A stretch of 64,000 nt of DNA from Bacteroidales bacterium (lineage in GTDB: Bacteria; Bacteroidota; Bacteroidia; Bacteroidales; UBA932): positions 310,001 through 374,000 of the forward strand of contig JAFRRW010000011.1 of assembly GCA_017427885.1 (NCBI GenBank), written 5' to 3'. This document shows, piece after piece, positions 25,787 to 34,544 of the stretch. Below the pieces are notes generated by a model. It did no database searches and was not told the DNA's origin. It saw only the letters and a list, made by a program, of their open reading frames with translations. The stretch's first letter is position 1. Each line of letters begins with the position of its first letter. Both the position numbers and the translations under genes were made by a program.

Positions 25787-26707
25787 TTATTTCCCGAATG
25801 CTTCGAAGACGGGACGGCCGACCCAGACCTGAGGCTGCTTGAGGCCGAGAAGCCAGGTGACGGAGGAGCCGATGTCGAACTGCATAATGGAGGACTGCAG
25901 TTCATAGCCCTTCTTCACACCCTTGCCGATGAAGAGGAGGGGACCCTCGATCTCTTCGATGGTAGGGCCGCCGTGACCGCCTTCAGGAGTGCCGCCGTGG
26001 TCGGTGGTGAGGATGATGACGCTGTCGTCATATATCCCGGCCTCTTTCACGGAGTTTACAATGCGCTCGATAAGGGCGTCAAGCTTGGTGAGCCTGTCGT
26101 GATATTCGGGAGAACCCCAGCCTTTGCTGTGGCCGGCTCCGTCGGGCATGTCGAAATAGAACATCGCCAGGAGAGGCTTCTTCTCTTTCAGGTACTTGTC
26201 AGCCCATACGGTCTCGGCCTCGGCGCCTTCATCATCGGTCTCGAAATGCTCATATACGCTAAGGGCGGCAGTGTCCACTACGGGCAGAATGCCCCTCCAC
26301 ATATATGAAAGGCCGATTTCGGCATCCGGATGCGCCTCGCGGGCGAGGGAGAACATCGTGGGGAAATGGCCGTTCTCATTGAGGACCCTGGGAGGGATGG
26401 TCGGGGTGTCGGTGTTGCCGATGAAGCCGTGGAGGATGGGATCCACACCGCTGACCAGGGCGCCCCAGTTCATCGCGCTGGCGGTCGGGTATACGGAACG
26501 TTTGGTGAGAGTCCAGGCTCCCTCTTCCATCATCTTGTGGACAAAGGGCATGTTGTCGTCTGCGAAGTAACGGCTGCCCCAGCCGTCGAGTCCGATGACG
26601 ATGACGTGTTTTACCTTCGCCTTGTTGTCGCAGCAAGGTTTCTTGCAGGATACCGCGCAGGCAAGCGCAGCCGCCGCAAGGGCCAGAATCATTAGGAATC
26701 TTTTCAT
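25787..26707 (-). CDS. Alkaline-phosphatase-superfamily phosphodiesterase lipoprotein
   Basis: A 306-residue protein with a lipoprotein-type signal (AAALACAVSCKK). It has the type I phosphodiesterase/nucleotide pyrophosphatase fold: metal Asp in VIGLDGWGS, the nucleophile region PTASAMNWG, DMPDGAGHS and TTDHGGTPEGGHGG. These enzymes use two Zn ions to cleave phosphodiesters or pyrophosphates at the cell surface. A sulfatase is less likely because the CxPxR-type modification motif is missing. It is divergent from the GH106 gene and shares an 89-bp intergenic region with it. Confidence 0.82.
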   Translation of the reverse strand: MKRFLMILALAAAALACAVSCKKPCCDNKAKVKHVIVIGLDGWGSRYFADDNMPFVHKMMEEGAWTLTKRSVYPTASAMNWGALVSGVDPILHGFIGNTDTPTIPPRVLNENGHFPTMFSLAREAHPDAEIGLSYMWRGILPVVDTAALSVYEHFETDDEGAEAETVWADKYLKEKKPLLAMFYFDMPDGAGHSKGWGSPEYHDRLTKLDALIERIVNSVKEAGIYDDSVIILTTDHGGTPEGGHGGPTIEEIEGPLLFIGKGVKKGYELQSSIMQFDIGSSVTWLLGLKQPQVWVGRPVFEAFGK

Positions 26708-26743
26708 ATTTAACAGGTTTTAAGGATATCCCGAAGAGTTTTA

Positions 26744-26751
26744 CAAATATA
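26744..26751 (-). promoter_or_regulatory. Putative promoter -7 box of the phosphodiesterase-GH28 unit
   Basis: TATATTTG on the minus strand, 36 bp before the phosphodiesterase ATG. It matches the -7 consensus but has no clear -33 box. Confidence 0.4.
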
Positions 26752-26761
26752 CCCATTAATC

Positions 26762-26792
26762 TTCGATAGTAGGATTAAAATTCATAAATTTG
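26762..26792 (+). promoter_or_regulatory. Promoter of the GH106 gene, almost abutting the start codon
   Basis: TTCG (one base off TTTG), 19 bp, then TAAATTTG (26785-26792). The ATG begins only 4 bp after the -7 box, so the transcript would start at or within a base or two of the initiation codon. Confidence 0.5.
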
Positions 26793-26796
26793 TTAT

Positions 26797-29553
26797 ATGA
26801 AGAAACACGTCCTTTTGTCATCCCTTTCCCTCCTTCTCTGCCTGTCGGTTTTCTCGCAGGACCTTGAGAAGGATTTCAGCAATCCCCCGATGCAGTACAG
26901 GCCCTACGCCTGGTGGCACTGGATGGGACCCCTGATTGACTACAACAACATTATGCAGGACCTGGAAGCGATGAAGGAGGAAGGGCTCGGAGGGGCCACC
27001 ATCCTCAACATCACGTCCGAAGTAAGGGAGAGCGCAAAGCCGATGACCAACGTCTGGTGGCCGTGGCAGGGATACCGCAGCCCGACCTATTGGGAAGTCC
27101 TCACCTTCGCCTGCGCCGAGGGGAGAAGGCTTGGGATGGACATCGGCCTGCACAATACCCCGGGGTATTCAACTCTGGGAGGGCCGTGGATCGACACGGA
27201 GGACAAGGGGATGCAGCAGCTGGTGATGAGGGACACCACCGTATCGGGCGGAAGGGTAGCCCTGAAAATGGATATCCCGGTGCTTCCGCCATATACCAAC
27301 TGGGGCGCGGAAGGGCAGAAGGTTCCTAATGAATATACGGACATAGCGTATCTGGCCGTCGGCAAAGACGGGAATGTAATCGATGTTTCCGGATATGCGG
27401 ACGGGGACGGCAATCTCACCTGGGACGCCCTCGAAGGGGAATGGAAACTGTTCCGGGTGGGATATGCCTGCACGATGGCCAGGCCCCACCCCGTACCGGA
27501 CAACATAATCGGCAAGGCCCTGGAGGTGAGCAAACTCGACAGGGATCTGGTCAATTATCACTGGGACAATGTGCTGGATCCCATCAAGAGCCGAATCGAC
27601 GACAGGATAGGGACCGGTTTCGGCCATATTCTGGTGGACAGTTATGAGTGCGGAGAGCAGAACTGGTCCAAGACCTTCAGGGAGGATTTCATAAGGCTTA
27701 AGGGCTACGATCCACTGCCCTGGCTGCCCTATGCCGTGGACAAGGAACTCGAAGCCCCTCTGGCCGAAAGGTTCCGCTACGATTTCAACGACGTCATCGC
27801 CGTCCTCTATCAGGAAAACTGCTGGAAGGTGTCGAAGGAAAGGGTGAACGAGGCGGGGATGAAACTCTGCCACGAGGCCTATTGGGGGCCGTTCTCCACG
27901 GTTGCGGGCGCTGCGTCCGCCGACATTCCGATGGGAGAGTTCTGGACGCGTGACGGTAGTTGGGTGGACCAGGACGTCCCCGCCGGGGCAAGGGCCGGAG
28001 GCCATACCCTGATCGGGGCCGAAGCTTTCACCGGACAGCCGAAGGACAGCCGCTTCACGGAGGATCCGGCCTTCCTCAGGGAATATGCCGAAAAGGCCTT
28101 CGCATCCGGCATAAACCGCCTCTACCTCCACCAGTGGGTTCTTCAATGGTATGACGGGGATTCCTACCGCTGGAAACCCGGCCTCACGATGGGCTGGTGG
28201 GGAACCCATTTCGGTAAATACCAGACCTGGTTCGAGCCTGCAAAAGCCTTTTTCCGCTACCTTTCCCGCACCCAGTATCTCCTGCAGCAAGGAGAGCAGG
28301 TAATCGATTTCCTGGCCCTGGACAAACCGACGGACCCCATCACCGACGCGATAGCCACGATGGATTTCCTCAACGGTGACATTTCCGTGAGGGACGGCCG
28401 CATAGTCCTGCCGTCGGGAAGGTCCTACGCCCTTATGGGTTTCGGAGACAGTGCCGCGATGAGACCGGAAGTGCTGGATAAACTGGAATCCCTGGTAAGG
28501 CAGGGAGCGACCGTGGTGGCCGTGAAACCCACCTCTTCCCCGTCCCTTTCCGGATATCCCGGCTGCGACAGGGCCGTATCCGACAAGGCTGACGCCCTCT
28601 GGGCGCAATACGCCGGGACACGGATCTTCCCCTCCAGGGAAGCGGCGATAAAAGCCCTGGGGCTTGCTCCCGACTGGATCTCCGACGCGGCCGTAGTCCA
28701 CAGGCACACCCCTGAAGCTGACATCTATTATATCGCCAACCTTTCCGACGAGGCAAGGAACTTCGATACCTCCCTGAGGATTGAAAACAGGCTCCCGGAA
28801 CTCTGGAACGCCGAAAACGGGACCAGGAACACCGTCCGCTCCTGGCGCCGGGAAGGTGACAGGACTGTCGTCTCCCTTAGGCTGGAGCCCTGGCAGTCGA
28901 GATTCGTCGTAATGAGAAGAACCCCCACGGCAGCTGAGACCGAAGCTGGTTCCGCAGCCCGTCCCGAACCGGTTCTCCTTGCTGAAACGGAAGCCGATCC
29001 CCGCTGGGACATCGACTTCTCCCCCGCCTGGGACGAACCTGGTTTCTCGACAAGCGTGAACGGACTCCGGGACTTCTCCCTTAGCAACGACGAAAGGGTG
29101 AAGTATTTCTCCGGCACTGCGGCGTTCAAGGGCTCGTTCAACCTTCCCAAGAAGAGTGCCGTCACGGTGCTGGACCTCGGCGAAGTGAACGATATCGCCA
29201 TCCTGAAGGTCAACGGGAAATGCGTGGACACCCTGTGGTGTCCTCCCTACCGGAGGGATGTGAGTCCCTTCGTAAAGAAAGGCCGCAACTCCGTGGAGGT
29301 GGAGGTGTCGGTGAACTGGGCGAACAGGATGATCGGGGATGAAAGATACCCCGCGGATTATGCCAGGGACGACGAGAGGAAGGAACGGGGATACGGCCCG
29401 AACGCCTTCCCCGATTTCTTCAAGGGTGGGGCCGACAGGCCCGAATCCCGGAGAAAAACATTTGCCACGTGGAGTTACTGGAAGGAAGGAGATGAACCGC
29501 AGAAAGCGGGACTCGCCGGTCCGGTCAGGATACTGTCCTGGTCGTCAGATTAA
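26797..29553 (+). CDS. GH106-family alpha-L-rhamnosidase
   Basis: A 918-residue secreted protein (signal MKKHVLLSSLSLLLCLSVFS). The family opening is seen in NPPMQYRPYAWWHWMGP followed by DLEAMKEEGLGGATILN, as in the PF17132 glycoside hydrolases. The central barrel has GLHNTPGYSTLGGPW and YLHQWVLQW. The last about 150 residues form a jelly-roll carbohydrate-binding domain. It should remove rhamnose from rhamnogalacturonan or arabinogalactan. The next in-frame Met is far downstream, so the start is firm. Its end overlaps the convergent aroB gene by 9 bp. Confidence 0.85.
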   Translation: MKKHVLLSSLSLLLCLSVFSQDLEKDFSNPPMQYRPYAWWHWMGPLIDYNNIMQDLEAMKEEGLGGATILNITSEVRESAKPMTNVWWPWQGYRSPTYWEVLTFACAEGRRLGMDIGLHNTPGYSTLGGPWIDTEDKGMQQLVMRDTTVSGGRVALKMDIPVLPPYTNWGAEGQKVPNEYTDIAYLAVGKDGNVIDVSGYADGDGNLTWDALEGEWKLFRVGYACTMARPHPVPDNIIGKALEVSKLDRDLVNYHWDNVLDPIKSRIDDRIGTGFGHILVDSYECGEQNWSKTFREDFIRLKGYDPLPWLPYAVDKELEAPLAERFRYDFNDVIAVLYQENCWKVSKERVNEAGMKLCHEAYWGPFSTVAGAASADIPMGEFWTRDGSWVDQDVPAGARAGGHTLIGAEAFTGQPKDSRFTEDPAFLREYAEKAFASGINRLYLHQWVLQWYDGDSYRWKPGLTMGWWGTHFGKYQTWFEPAKAFFRYLSRTQYLLQQGEQVIDFLALDKPTDPITDAIATMDFLNGDISVRDGRIVLPSGRSYALMGFGDSAAMRPEVLDKLESLVRQGATVVAVKPTSSPSLSGYPGCDRAVSDKADALWAQYAGTRIFPSREAAIKALGLAPDWISDAAVVHRHTPEADIYYIANLSDEARNFDTSLRIENRLPELWNAENGTRNTVRSWRREGDRTVVSLRLEPWQSRFVVMRRTPTAAETEAGSAARPEPVLLAETEADPRWDIDFSPAWDEPGFSTSVNGLRDFSLSNDERVKYFSGTAAFKGSFNLPKKSAVTVLDLGEVNDIAILKVNGKCVDTLWCPPYRRDVSPFVKKGRNSVEVEVSVNWANRMIGDERYPADYARDDERKERGYGPNAFPDFFKGGADRPESRRKTFATWSYWKEGDEPQKAGLAGPVRILSWSSD

Positions 29554-30579
29554 CCTGGAAACCGCCTCTTCTACCGTAAGATCGACAATCCGTACGTCGC
29601 CAATTGCATAGGGGACGATGAAATGTACCGTCTCCCCCTCGGCCTTCTTGTCCAGGGTCATCGCATCCTTAAGGCTCTCAAGGGAAAACGGGAGTTCCGT
29701 CGGCAATCCGCAACCGTCGAAATCATTTTTCAACTCTTCTGCGAAACCCTCGTCCGCAAGCCTTGCCGCCTGTACGATCCCTATGGCTACGGCCTCTCCG
29801 TGGGAGATGTCCCGGCCCTGAAGACGGGCCTCGTGCTCGATGGCGTGGGCGAATGTATGACCTAGGTTCAGTTTCCGCCTCTCACCTATCTCGTTCTCAT
29901 CCCTGGACACAATGGCTGCCTTAACCCCTGCTGCCTTCATCACAAGTTCCTGAATATCAGGTCCGTACCCTTCAAAATCCCCGTTCTTGGACCATATCTC
30001 CCCAAGGATGCTCACGGCCCGGCGGTAATCATGTCCTCCGCTTATTATGAAGGTTTTCAGCATCTCGGCGCTTCCGGCAACGAATTCCCTGTAGGGAAGG
30101 GAATCGAGGACCTGTGGGCAGATGTAGGTAAACTCCGGCTGACGGATGATTCCCAGCATATTCTTGTAATCGCGGAAATTCACTCCGGTCTTGCCTCCTA
30201 TGGCAGCGTCTACCTGGGAAAGGAGGGTGGTCGGCACGAAGGCGAACCGGATTCCCCTCTTGTAGATGCAGGCCGTGAAACCGGCGATGTCGGTGGTTAT
30301 CCCCCCGCCCACGGCAAGCAGAAGGGCGTTCCTGTCCGCTCCGCTCCTCAGAAGCCAATCCTCAAGTTCCAGGACGGTACCCACGGTCTTTCCCTCCTCG
30401 GAGGTCTCAATCGAGCAGACGCTCCGCAGCGCTCCGGACGGAAGGAGGGCCTTACGGATCCTCTCCGCGTGGACCTCCGCCCGCGAATCATACACCATAT
30501 ATATTTCAGGATATCTCCCGAGGAATTCCGCCACACCTTCCGGCGCGGCCCCCCGAATGATCCTTCCTACCGGTTCCAT
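29545..30579 (-). CDS. aroB: 3-Dehydroquinate synthase
   Basis: A 344-residue NAD- and metal-dependent enzyme converting DAHP to 3-dehydroquinate. Visible motifs are the NAD-binding GGGITTDIAGFTACIYKRG, PTTLLSQVDAAIGGKTGVN, the metal-ligand block NLGHTFAHAIE and HGEAVAIG. It is the second gene after the LacI-type regulator (gap of 6 bp), an unusual pairing. It overlaps the GH106 gene tail to tail by 9 bp. With aroC and aroD-aroA it makes three shikimate loci within 21 kb, none adjacent to another. Confidence 0.95.
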   Translation of the reverse strand: MEPVGRIIRGAAPEGVAEFLGRYPEIYMVYDSRAEVHAERIRKALLPSGALRSVCSIETSEEGKTVGTVLELEDWLLRSGADRNALLLAVGGGITTDIAGFTACIYKRGIRFAFVPTTLLSQVDAAIGGKTGVNFRDYKNMLGIIRQPEFTYICPQVLDSLPYREFVAGSAEMLKTFIISGGHDYRRAVSILGEIWSKNGDFEGYGPDIQELVMKAAGVKAAIVSRDENEIGERRKLNLGHTFAHAIEHEARLQGRDISHGEAVAIGIVQAARLADEGFAEELKNDFDGCGLPTELPFSLESLKDAMTLDKKAEGETVHFIVPYAIGDVRIVDLTVEEAVSRLI

Positions 30580-30585
30580 AAAACC

Positions 30586-31638
30586 CTAAAGCGAAGAGGG
30601 AGTGCGGTGGGAACCAACGATTCCGCTCAGGACGAGATTGGAATTGAGGCTGACGAACTTGTCCACGGGCTCGCCCTCGATCATCTTCCTGAGCATCTTG
30701 AAACTTTCCTCGGCAAGTCCCTGCAGAGGCTGGATGATGTGGGGAATGACCGGATCGTGAATGTCGAAGATGTCACTTTCGTCATAGCAGACGAAGGAAA
30801 GGTCATCCGGGATGCGGCGTTTCAGAACCCTGGCAGCGTAGAGGGCGCACATCGAAAGAGCCTTGGTGGGGAGGAAGAAAGCCTCAACTCCGCGTTTCAG
30901 GGCTCCCTGTACGATGGAAACAGTCTCGTTGCGGGCGCTTTCGGCATCGTAATCCACGGGATGGACATTGGCATTGTCCTCGAGACCGGCTTCGCGCATA
31001 GCTTCCCTATAACCCTTCTCCCGCTCGGTAAGGGAGGTGATCCCGAGGGAATACGTCAGCATCTCTATCTTCTTGAGTCCCTTGTCGATCAAATACTTGG
31101 CAGCCTGTCTTCCGGCCTCCTCGTTATTAACCATCACCCTGCCGTAACCGTCTCCGGAGATGTTCCTGTCGATGAGAATTATGGGGATGTTGTAACTGAG
31201 GGCCTTGTCCAGGACCGGCTCACAACCGGTGCAGGGGGCCACTATGAGGCCTTCCACGTTGTAGCCTATGACGGTGTCTATGAGGTTGCCGAGTTTCTGC
31301 CAACTCTCGTCGGAACTGGCGAAAAGGACCGTATAGTCGGCCTTGTAAGCGATGTTCTCAAGGTACCTGCAGATATCGGAATAGAAAGGATTGGCGATGT
31401 CCGGAACGATCAGGGCTATGGTACGGGAATGTCCGCTGCGCAGTGAGGCGGCGGCGTTGTTCTTCCTGTATCCGAGCCTCTTGGCCACTTCCAGCACCCT
31501 TGCCGCGGTCTTGGGATTGACCGGACAGTCCAGACGGCCGTCCTTCCCGACCTTTGCGTTCATTACGAATGATACCAGAGTTACCGACACTCCGGCCTCG
31601 CGCGCGACATCGCGAATGGTAACTTTTTTAATTGCCAT
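30586..31638 (-). CDS. LacI-family transcriptional regulator
   Basis: A 350-residue protein. The helix-turn-helix is at the N-terminus (TIRDVAREAGVSVTLVSFVM), followed by the hinge (AAASLRSGHSRTIALIVPD) and a periplasmic-binding-protein-like sensor domain (ANPFYSDI, LIDRNISGD, YDESDIFD). It should bind palindromic operators of the GCAAACGTTTGC type and respond to a sugar or sugar-phosphate. Such a palindrome lies at 42758-42769 upstream of susC, a plausible but untested target. It is co-oriented with aroB. Confidence 0.92.
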   Translation of the reverse strand: MAIKKVTIRDVAREAGVSVTLVSFVMNAKVGKDGRLDCPVNPKTAARVLEVAKRLGYRKNNAAASLRSGHSRTIALIVPDIANPFYSDICRYLENIAYKADYTVLFASSDESWQKLGNLIDTVIGYNVEGLIVAPCTGCEPVLDKALSYNIPIILIDRNISGDGYGRVMVNNEEAGRQAAKYLIDKGLKKIEMLTYSLGITSLTEREKGYREAMREAGLEDNANVHPVDYDAESARNETVSIVQGALKRGVEAFFLPTKALSMCALYAARVLKRRIPDDLSFVCYDESDIFDIHDPVIPHIIQPLQGLAEESFKMLRKMIEGEPVDKFVSLNSNLVLSGIVGSHRTPSSL

Positions 31639-31714
31639 AATTAAACCCGCTTTTATTCAAGTTATAAAATTAAGGCAAAAAATCCGGATATTAAAATATT
31701 TTAATAAAATTTTT

Positions 31715-31756
31715 AATAAAAAGTTTATGGCGGCCCTTTTCCAGAGCCGCCATAAA
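31715..31756 (-). terminator. Rho-independent terminator after nagB
   Basis: A perfect 11-bp stem TTTATGGCGGC/GCCGCCATAAA (31724-31734, 31746-31756) is followed on the minus strand by CTTTTTATT. It ends the hppA-to-nagB unit. Confidence 0.75.
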
Positions 31757-31788
31757 AAGGGCTTTTTTATGCTTCAGCAAGGAAAAGA

Positions 31789-32583
31789 CTACAGTTTTTC
31801 CGCCTTTTCCACAGCCTTGAAATATCTGTATGAACTGACCTTGAGTTCCCCTGCCGCAGCCTCGTCGATGACTACGAAACCGTTCTGGTGCACCTGGAGG
31901 GCGGAAAGGGTGACATAGTGGCTGTAAGGGCCTTCCACGCCTGCCTGGACGGCACGGGCCTTCTTCGGCCCGAGGCAGAGGATGAGCACCTCGCGTGAAT
32001 CCATCACGGTGCCCACGCCGACGGACATCGCCTGCTTGGGAACGAGGCTGACGTCTCCGCCGAAGAAGCGGGAGTTCACGATGAGGGTATCCTCGGTGAG
32101 GGTGACTACGCGGGTGCGGGAATTCAAGGGAGAGAAAGGCTCGTTGAAAGCAAGGTGTCCGTCTTCCCCTACCCCTCCGAGGAAGAGGTCGATGCCTCCG
32201 GCGGCCAGTATGGCCTTCTCGTAGTCGGCGCACTCCTTATCCAGGTCAGGGGCGTTACCGTTCAGGATATGGATATTCCCTGCAGGAATGTCGACGTGGT
32301 CGAAGAAATTCCTGTGCATGAAGGAATGGTAGCTCTCGGGATGGTCCTCCGCTATGCCCACGTATTCATCCATATTGAAAGTGATTACGTTCTTGAAGGA
32401 CACTTCACCGGCCTTGTTCATCATGATGAGTTCCTTATATGTCCCTATCGGGGTGGAACCGGTCGGGAGTCCGAGCACGAAGGGAACGGAGGTCTTCGCG
32501 GCCTTCTCGTTGATCCTTTTCGCTATGTGACGGGCCGCCCAGACGGAAGCGGCGGCGTAATCGTCTTTTATGATTACTTTCAT
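31789..32583 (-). CDS. nagB: Glucosamine-6-phosphate deaminase
   Basis: A 264-residue enzyme of normal length that converts glucosamine-6-phosphate to fructose-6-phosphate and ammonia. Visible motifs are [16 protein letters not shown] (phosphate loop), [17 protein letters not shown] with the catalytic Asp, and [13 protein letters not shown] carrying the Asp/His/Glu set. It is the last gene of a unit and follows the NagB/PIG-L fusion gene by 16 bp. It is probably the active deaminase of the pair, because the fusion protein lacks these residues. Confidence 0.95.
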   Translation of the reverse strand: MKVIIKDDYAAASVWAARHIAKRINEKAAKTSVPFVLGLPTGSTPIGTYKELIMMNKAGEVSFKNVITFNMDEYVGIAEDHPESYHSFMHRNFFDHVDIPAGNIHILNGNAPDLDKECADYEKAILAAGGIDLFLGGVGEDGHLAFNEPFSPLNSRTRVVTLTEDTLIVNSRFFGGDVSLVPKQAMSVGVGTVMDSREVLILCLGPKKARAVQAGVEGPYSHYVTLSALQVHQNGFVVIDEAAAGELKVSSYRYFKAVEKAEKL

Positions 32584-32599
32584 GTTTTTCTAAGTATAA

Positions 32600-34534
32600 T
32601 TACTTGAGTTTCAGGAAAACCTCAATGGCCTGATATTCCGCCATACCGAGCTCGTCGTAGAGGCGTGCGGTGTTCTGTGTACGCTCCTCGGCCCTCTGCC
32701 AGAACTCCCTGGGGTCGTCTCCCGGGAAAGGAACTATGTCCTTCTGGGACAGATGGTGGAAGATGGCGTGGCGCTTCTCTATCATCTCCTCCGGGCTCAG
32801 CGGGACGGCCATATCCACCCTTCCGAGCTCCCATTCCATCCAGGCCCCGCGATAGAGCCAGATGTTGGTGCGCTCGAGCCATTCGTTACCCTCCATCCTC
32901 AACTGTTCCAAGGCCTCAAGGGCCGCCTCCGTACACACCCGGTGAGTTCCGTGGGGGTCTGCAAGGTCTCCGGCCATATAGATCTGGTCTGGTCGGATAC
33001 TTCTGACGAGGTCCTTGATTATGTTTATGTCCTTCTGTGTGGTAGGGTTCTTCTTCACTCCTCCGGATTCATAGAAAGGGAGGTTGAGGAAGTGGGCGTT
33101 GGACTCGTCAAGGCCGAAGGAACGTATGGCTCCCTTGGCTTCGCTCTTGCGTATGGAGGCTTTGATGGCGAGCAGTTCGGCGGGTTCCGGAGCTCCGGGC
33201 TTCTTGGACCGGATAATCCCGAGAACTTCGTCCATCCTGTCGCCAAAGCCCAGTTCACGAGCGGCGTCGATGTGCTGGACGACCACGTCGTCGTGGACGG
33301 CAAGGTCACCGGACGTCTCGTAGGCCACGTGGACATCGTGTCCCTGATGGACGAGCCTGATAAAGGTTCCTCCCATCGAAATCACGTCATCGTCGGGATG
33401 GGGGGAGAAGATGAGCACCTTCTTGGGGAAGGGCTTCGACTTCACGGGACGGGTGCTGTCATCGGCGTTGGGCTTTCCTCCCGGCCAGCCGGAAATCGTG
33501 TGCTGGAGGTCGTTGAAGACCTCTATGTTGATGGAATCGTAGGAACCGTAACTGTCCAGGAGTTCCCCGAGGGAATTCTCCAGATAATCCTGCTGGGTAA
33601 GTTTCAGTATCGGTTTATGAACCTTCTGGCAGAGCCATACGACAGCCTTGCGGACAAATTTCTTCGACCAGTTGCAGGGTCCGACCATCCAGGGGGAAAC
33701 GACCCTGGTAAGGAGGGATGCTCCCCCGTCGTCGGTGAATACCTTCACTTTGTCGTGGGCCTGGAAGAAAGAAGCCGGACAAAGGGATGAGACTTCCCCT
33801 TCGACCACACCCTTCACGACTTGGGCCTTGTCCTCGCCCCAGGCCATCAGGAATACCCTCTTGGCGGTCATCATGGTGCCAATGCCCATCGTAATCGCCA
33901 TCCCCGGGGTATCATTGATTTCCCCGTTGAAATTGCGGGACTGCCTCTTGCGGTTCTTGTAGGTCATCATCACCGTCCTTGTCGCGCTCTTATCGGAGCA
34001 GCCGGCGTCATTGAAACCTATCTGGCCCTGTTCTCCCATTCCGACGATCAGCAGGTCCATTCCCCTGGCCTTCCGGTCGAATTCCTGACAATATTCGGAG
34101 AGCTTCTCCTTCGGTACCGTTCCGTCGGGAATATGGACATTCTCCATCAGGACGTCCACTTTGTCGATTAGGGCGTCGTGAAGCCTTCTGTTCCGGCTCT
34201 GGGGAGCGTCGGAGGAGACGGGATAGTATTCGTCAATCGAAAAGATCTCCACTCCCTTGAAACTGACTTCCCCGCCCTTGTATTTTGTGGCGAGCCAGGT
34301 ATAGAGGGAGATAGGCGTCGTTCCGGTGGAGAGGCCCAGCTTGAACAGCCGGTCCTTCTCCGGACCTTTGGAATGGCCGTTTATGGCATCGACTATTATG
34401 TTGGCGATGACCTCGCTGCCCTCGACGGCATCATCGAAGATCTCGGCCTCTATCTTCTCGTAGGAATGAAGTATTTCCCGGGTGACCTCATTTTCCCTGA
34501 GCCCCCCGTCTTTCGGCAGAGTGAAATGCTGCAT
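32600..34534 (-). CDS. NagB-like / PIG-L (LmbE) deacetylase fusion protein
   Basis: A 644-residue two-domain protein. Residues about 20-290 are NagB-like (LGLSTGTTPISLYTWL, FSIDEYYPV). Residues about 375-644 are a PIG-L/LmbE zinc deacetylase with SPHPDDDVISMGG and HGTHR. The position equivalent to the NagB catalytic segment reads GMGEQGQIGFNDAG, so the Asp, His and Glu of the deaminase are replaced by Gln, Gln and Asp. The deacetylase half looks intact, suggesting N-acetyl-hexosamine deacetylation guided by a binding-only NagB domain. The ATG at 34534 is preferred over a longer start overlapping the metallopeptidase gene. The fusion type is known in Bacteroides. Confidence 0.85.
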   Translation of the reverse strand: MQHFTLPKDGGLRENEVTREILHSYEKIEAEIFDDAVEGSEVIANIIVDAINGHSKGPEKDRLFKLGLSTGTTPISLYTWLATKYKGGEVSFKGVEIFSIDEYYPVSSDAPQSRNRRLHDALIDKVDVLMENVHIPDGTVPKEKLSEYCQEFDRKARGMDLLIVGMGEQGQIGFNDAGCSDKSATRTVMMTYKNRKRQSRNFNGEINDTPGMAITMGIGTMMTAKRVFLMAWGEDKAQVVKGVVEGEVSSLCPASFFQAHDKVKVFTDDGGASLLTRVVSPWMVGPCNWSKKFVRKAVVWLCQKVHKPILKLTQQDYLENSLGELLDSYGSYDSINIEVFNDLQHTISGWPGGKPNADDSTRPVKSKPFPKKVLIFSPHPDDDVISMGGTFIRLVHQGHDVHVAYETSGDLAVHDDVVVQHIDAARELGFGDRMDEVLGIIRSKKPGAPEPAELLAIKASIRKSEAKGAIRSFGLDESNAHFLNLPFYESGGVKKNPTTQKDINIIKDLVRSIRPDQIYMAGDLADPHGTHRVCTEAALEALEQLRMEGNEWLERTNIWLYRGAWMEWELGRVDMAVPLSPEEMIEKRHAIFHHLSQKDIVPFPGDDPREFWQRAEERTQNTARLYDELGMAEYQAIEVFLKLK

Positions 34535-34544
34535 GGGGAAAAGG

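Noticed and set aside
25787-26707. Sulfatase
   Set aside because: It belongs to the same superfamily, but the CxPxR-type formylglycine motif is absent and the motifs fit phosphodiesterase/nucleotide pyrophosphatase.
27169-28707. A 512-codon open frame antisense to the GH106 gene
   Set aside because: It lies entirely inside a well-supported gene. Its translation is low in normal composition and has no recognisable domain. High GC and codon bias create such frames here.
30031-31446. A 471-codon frame antisense to aroB and the LacI gene
   Set aside because: It crosses two genuine genes and their junction, with no protein-like features.
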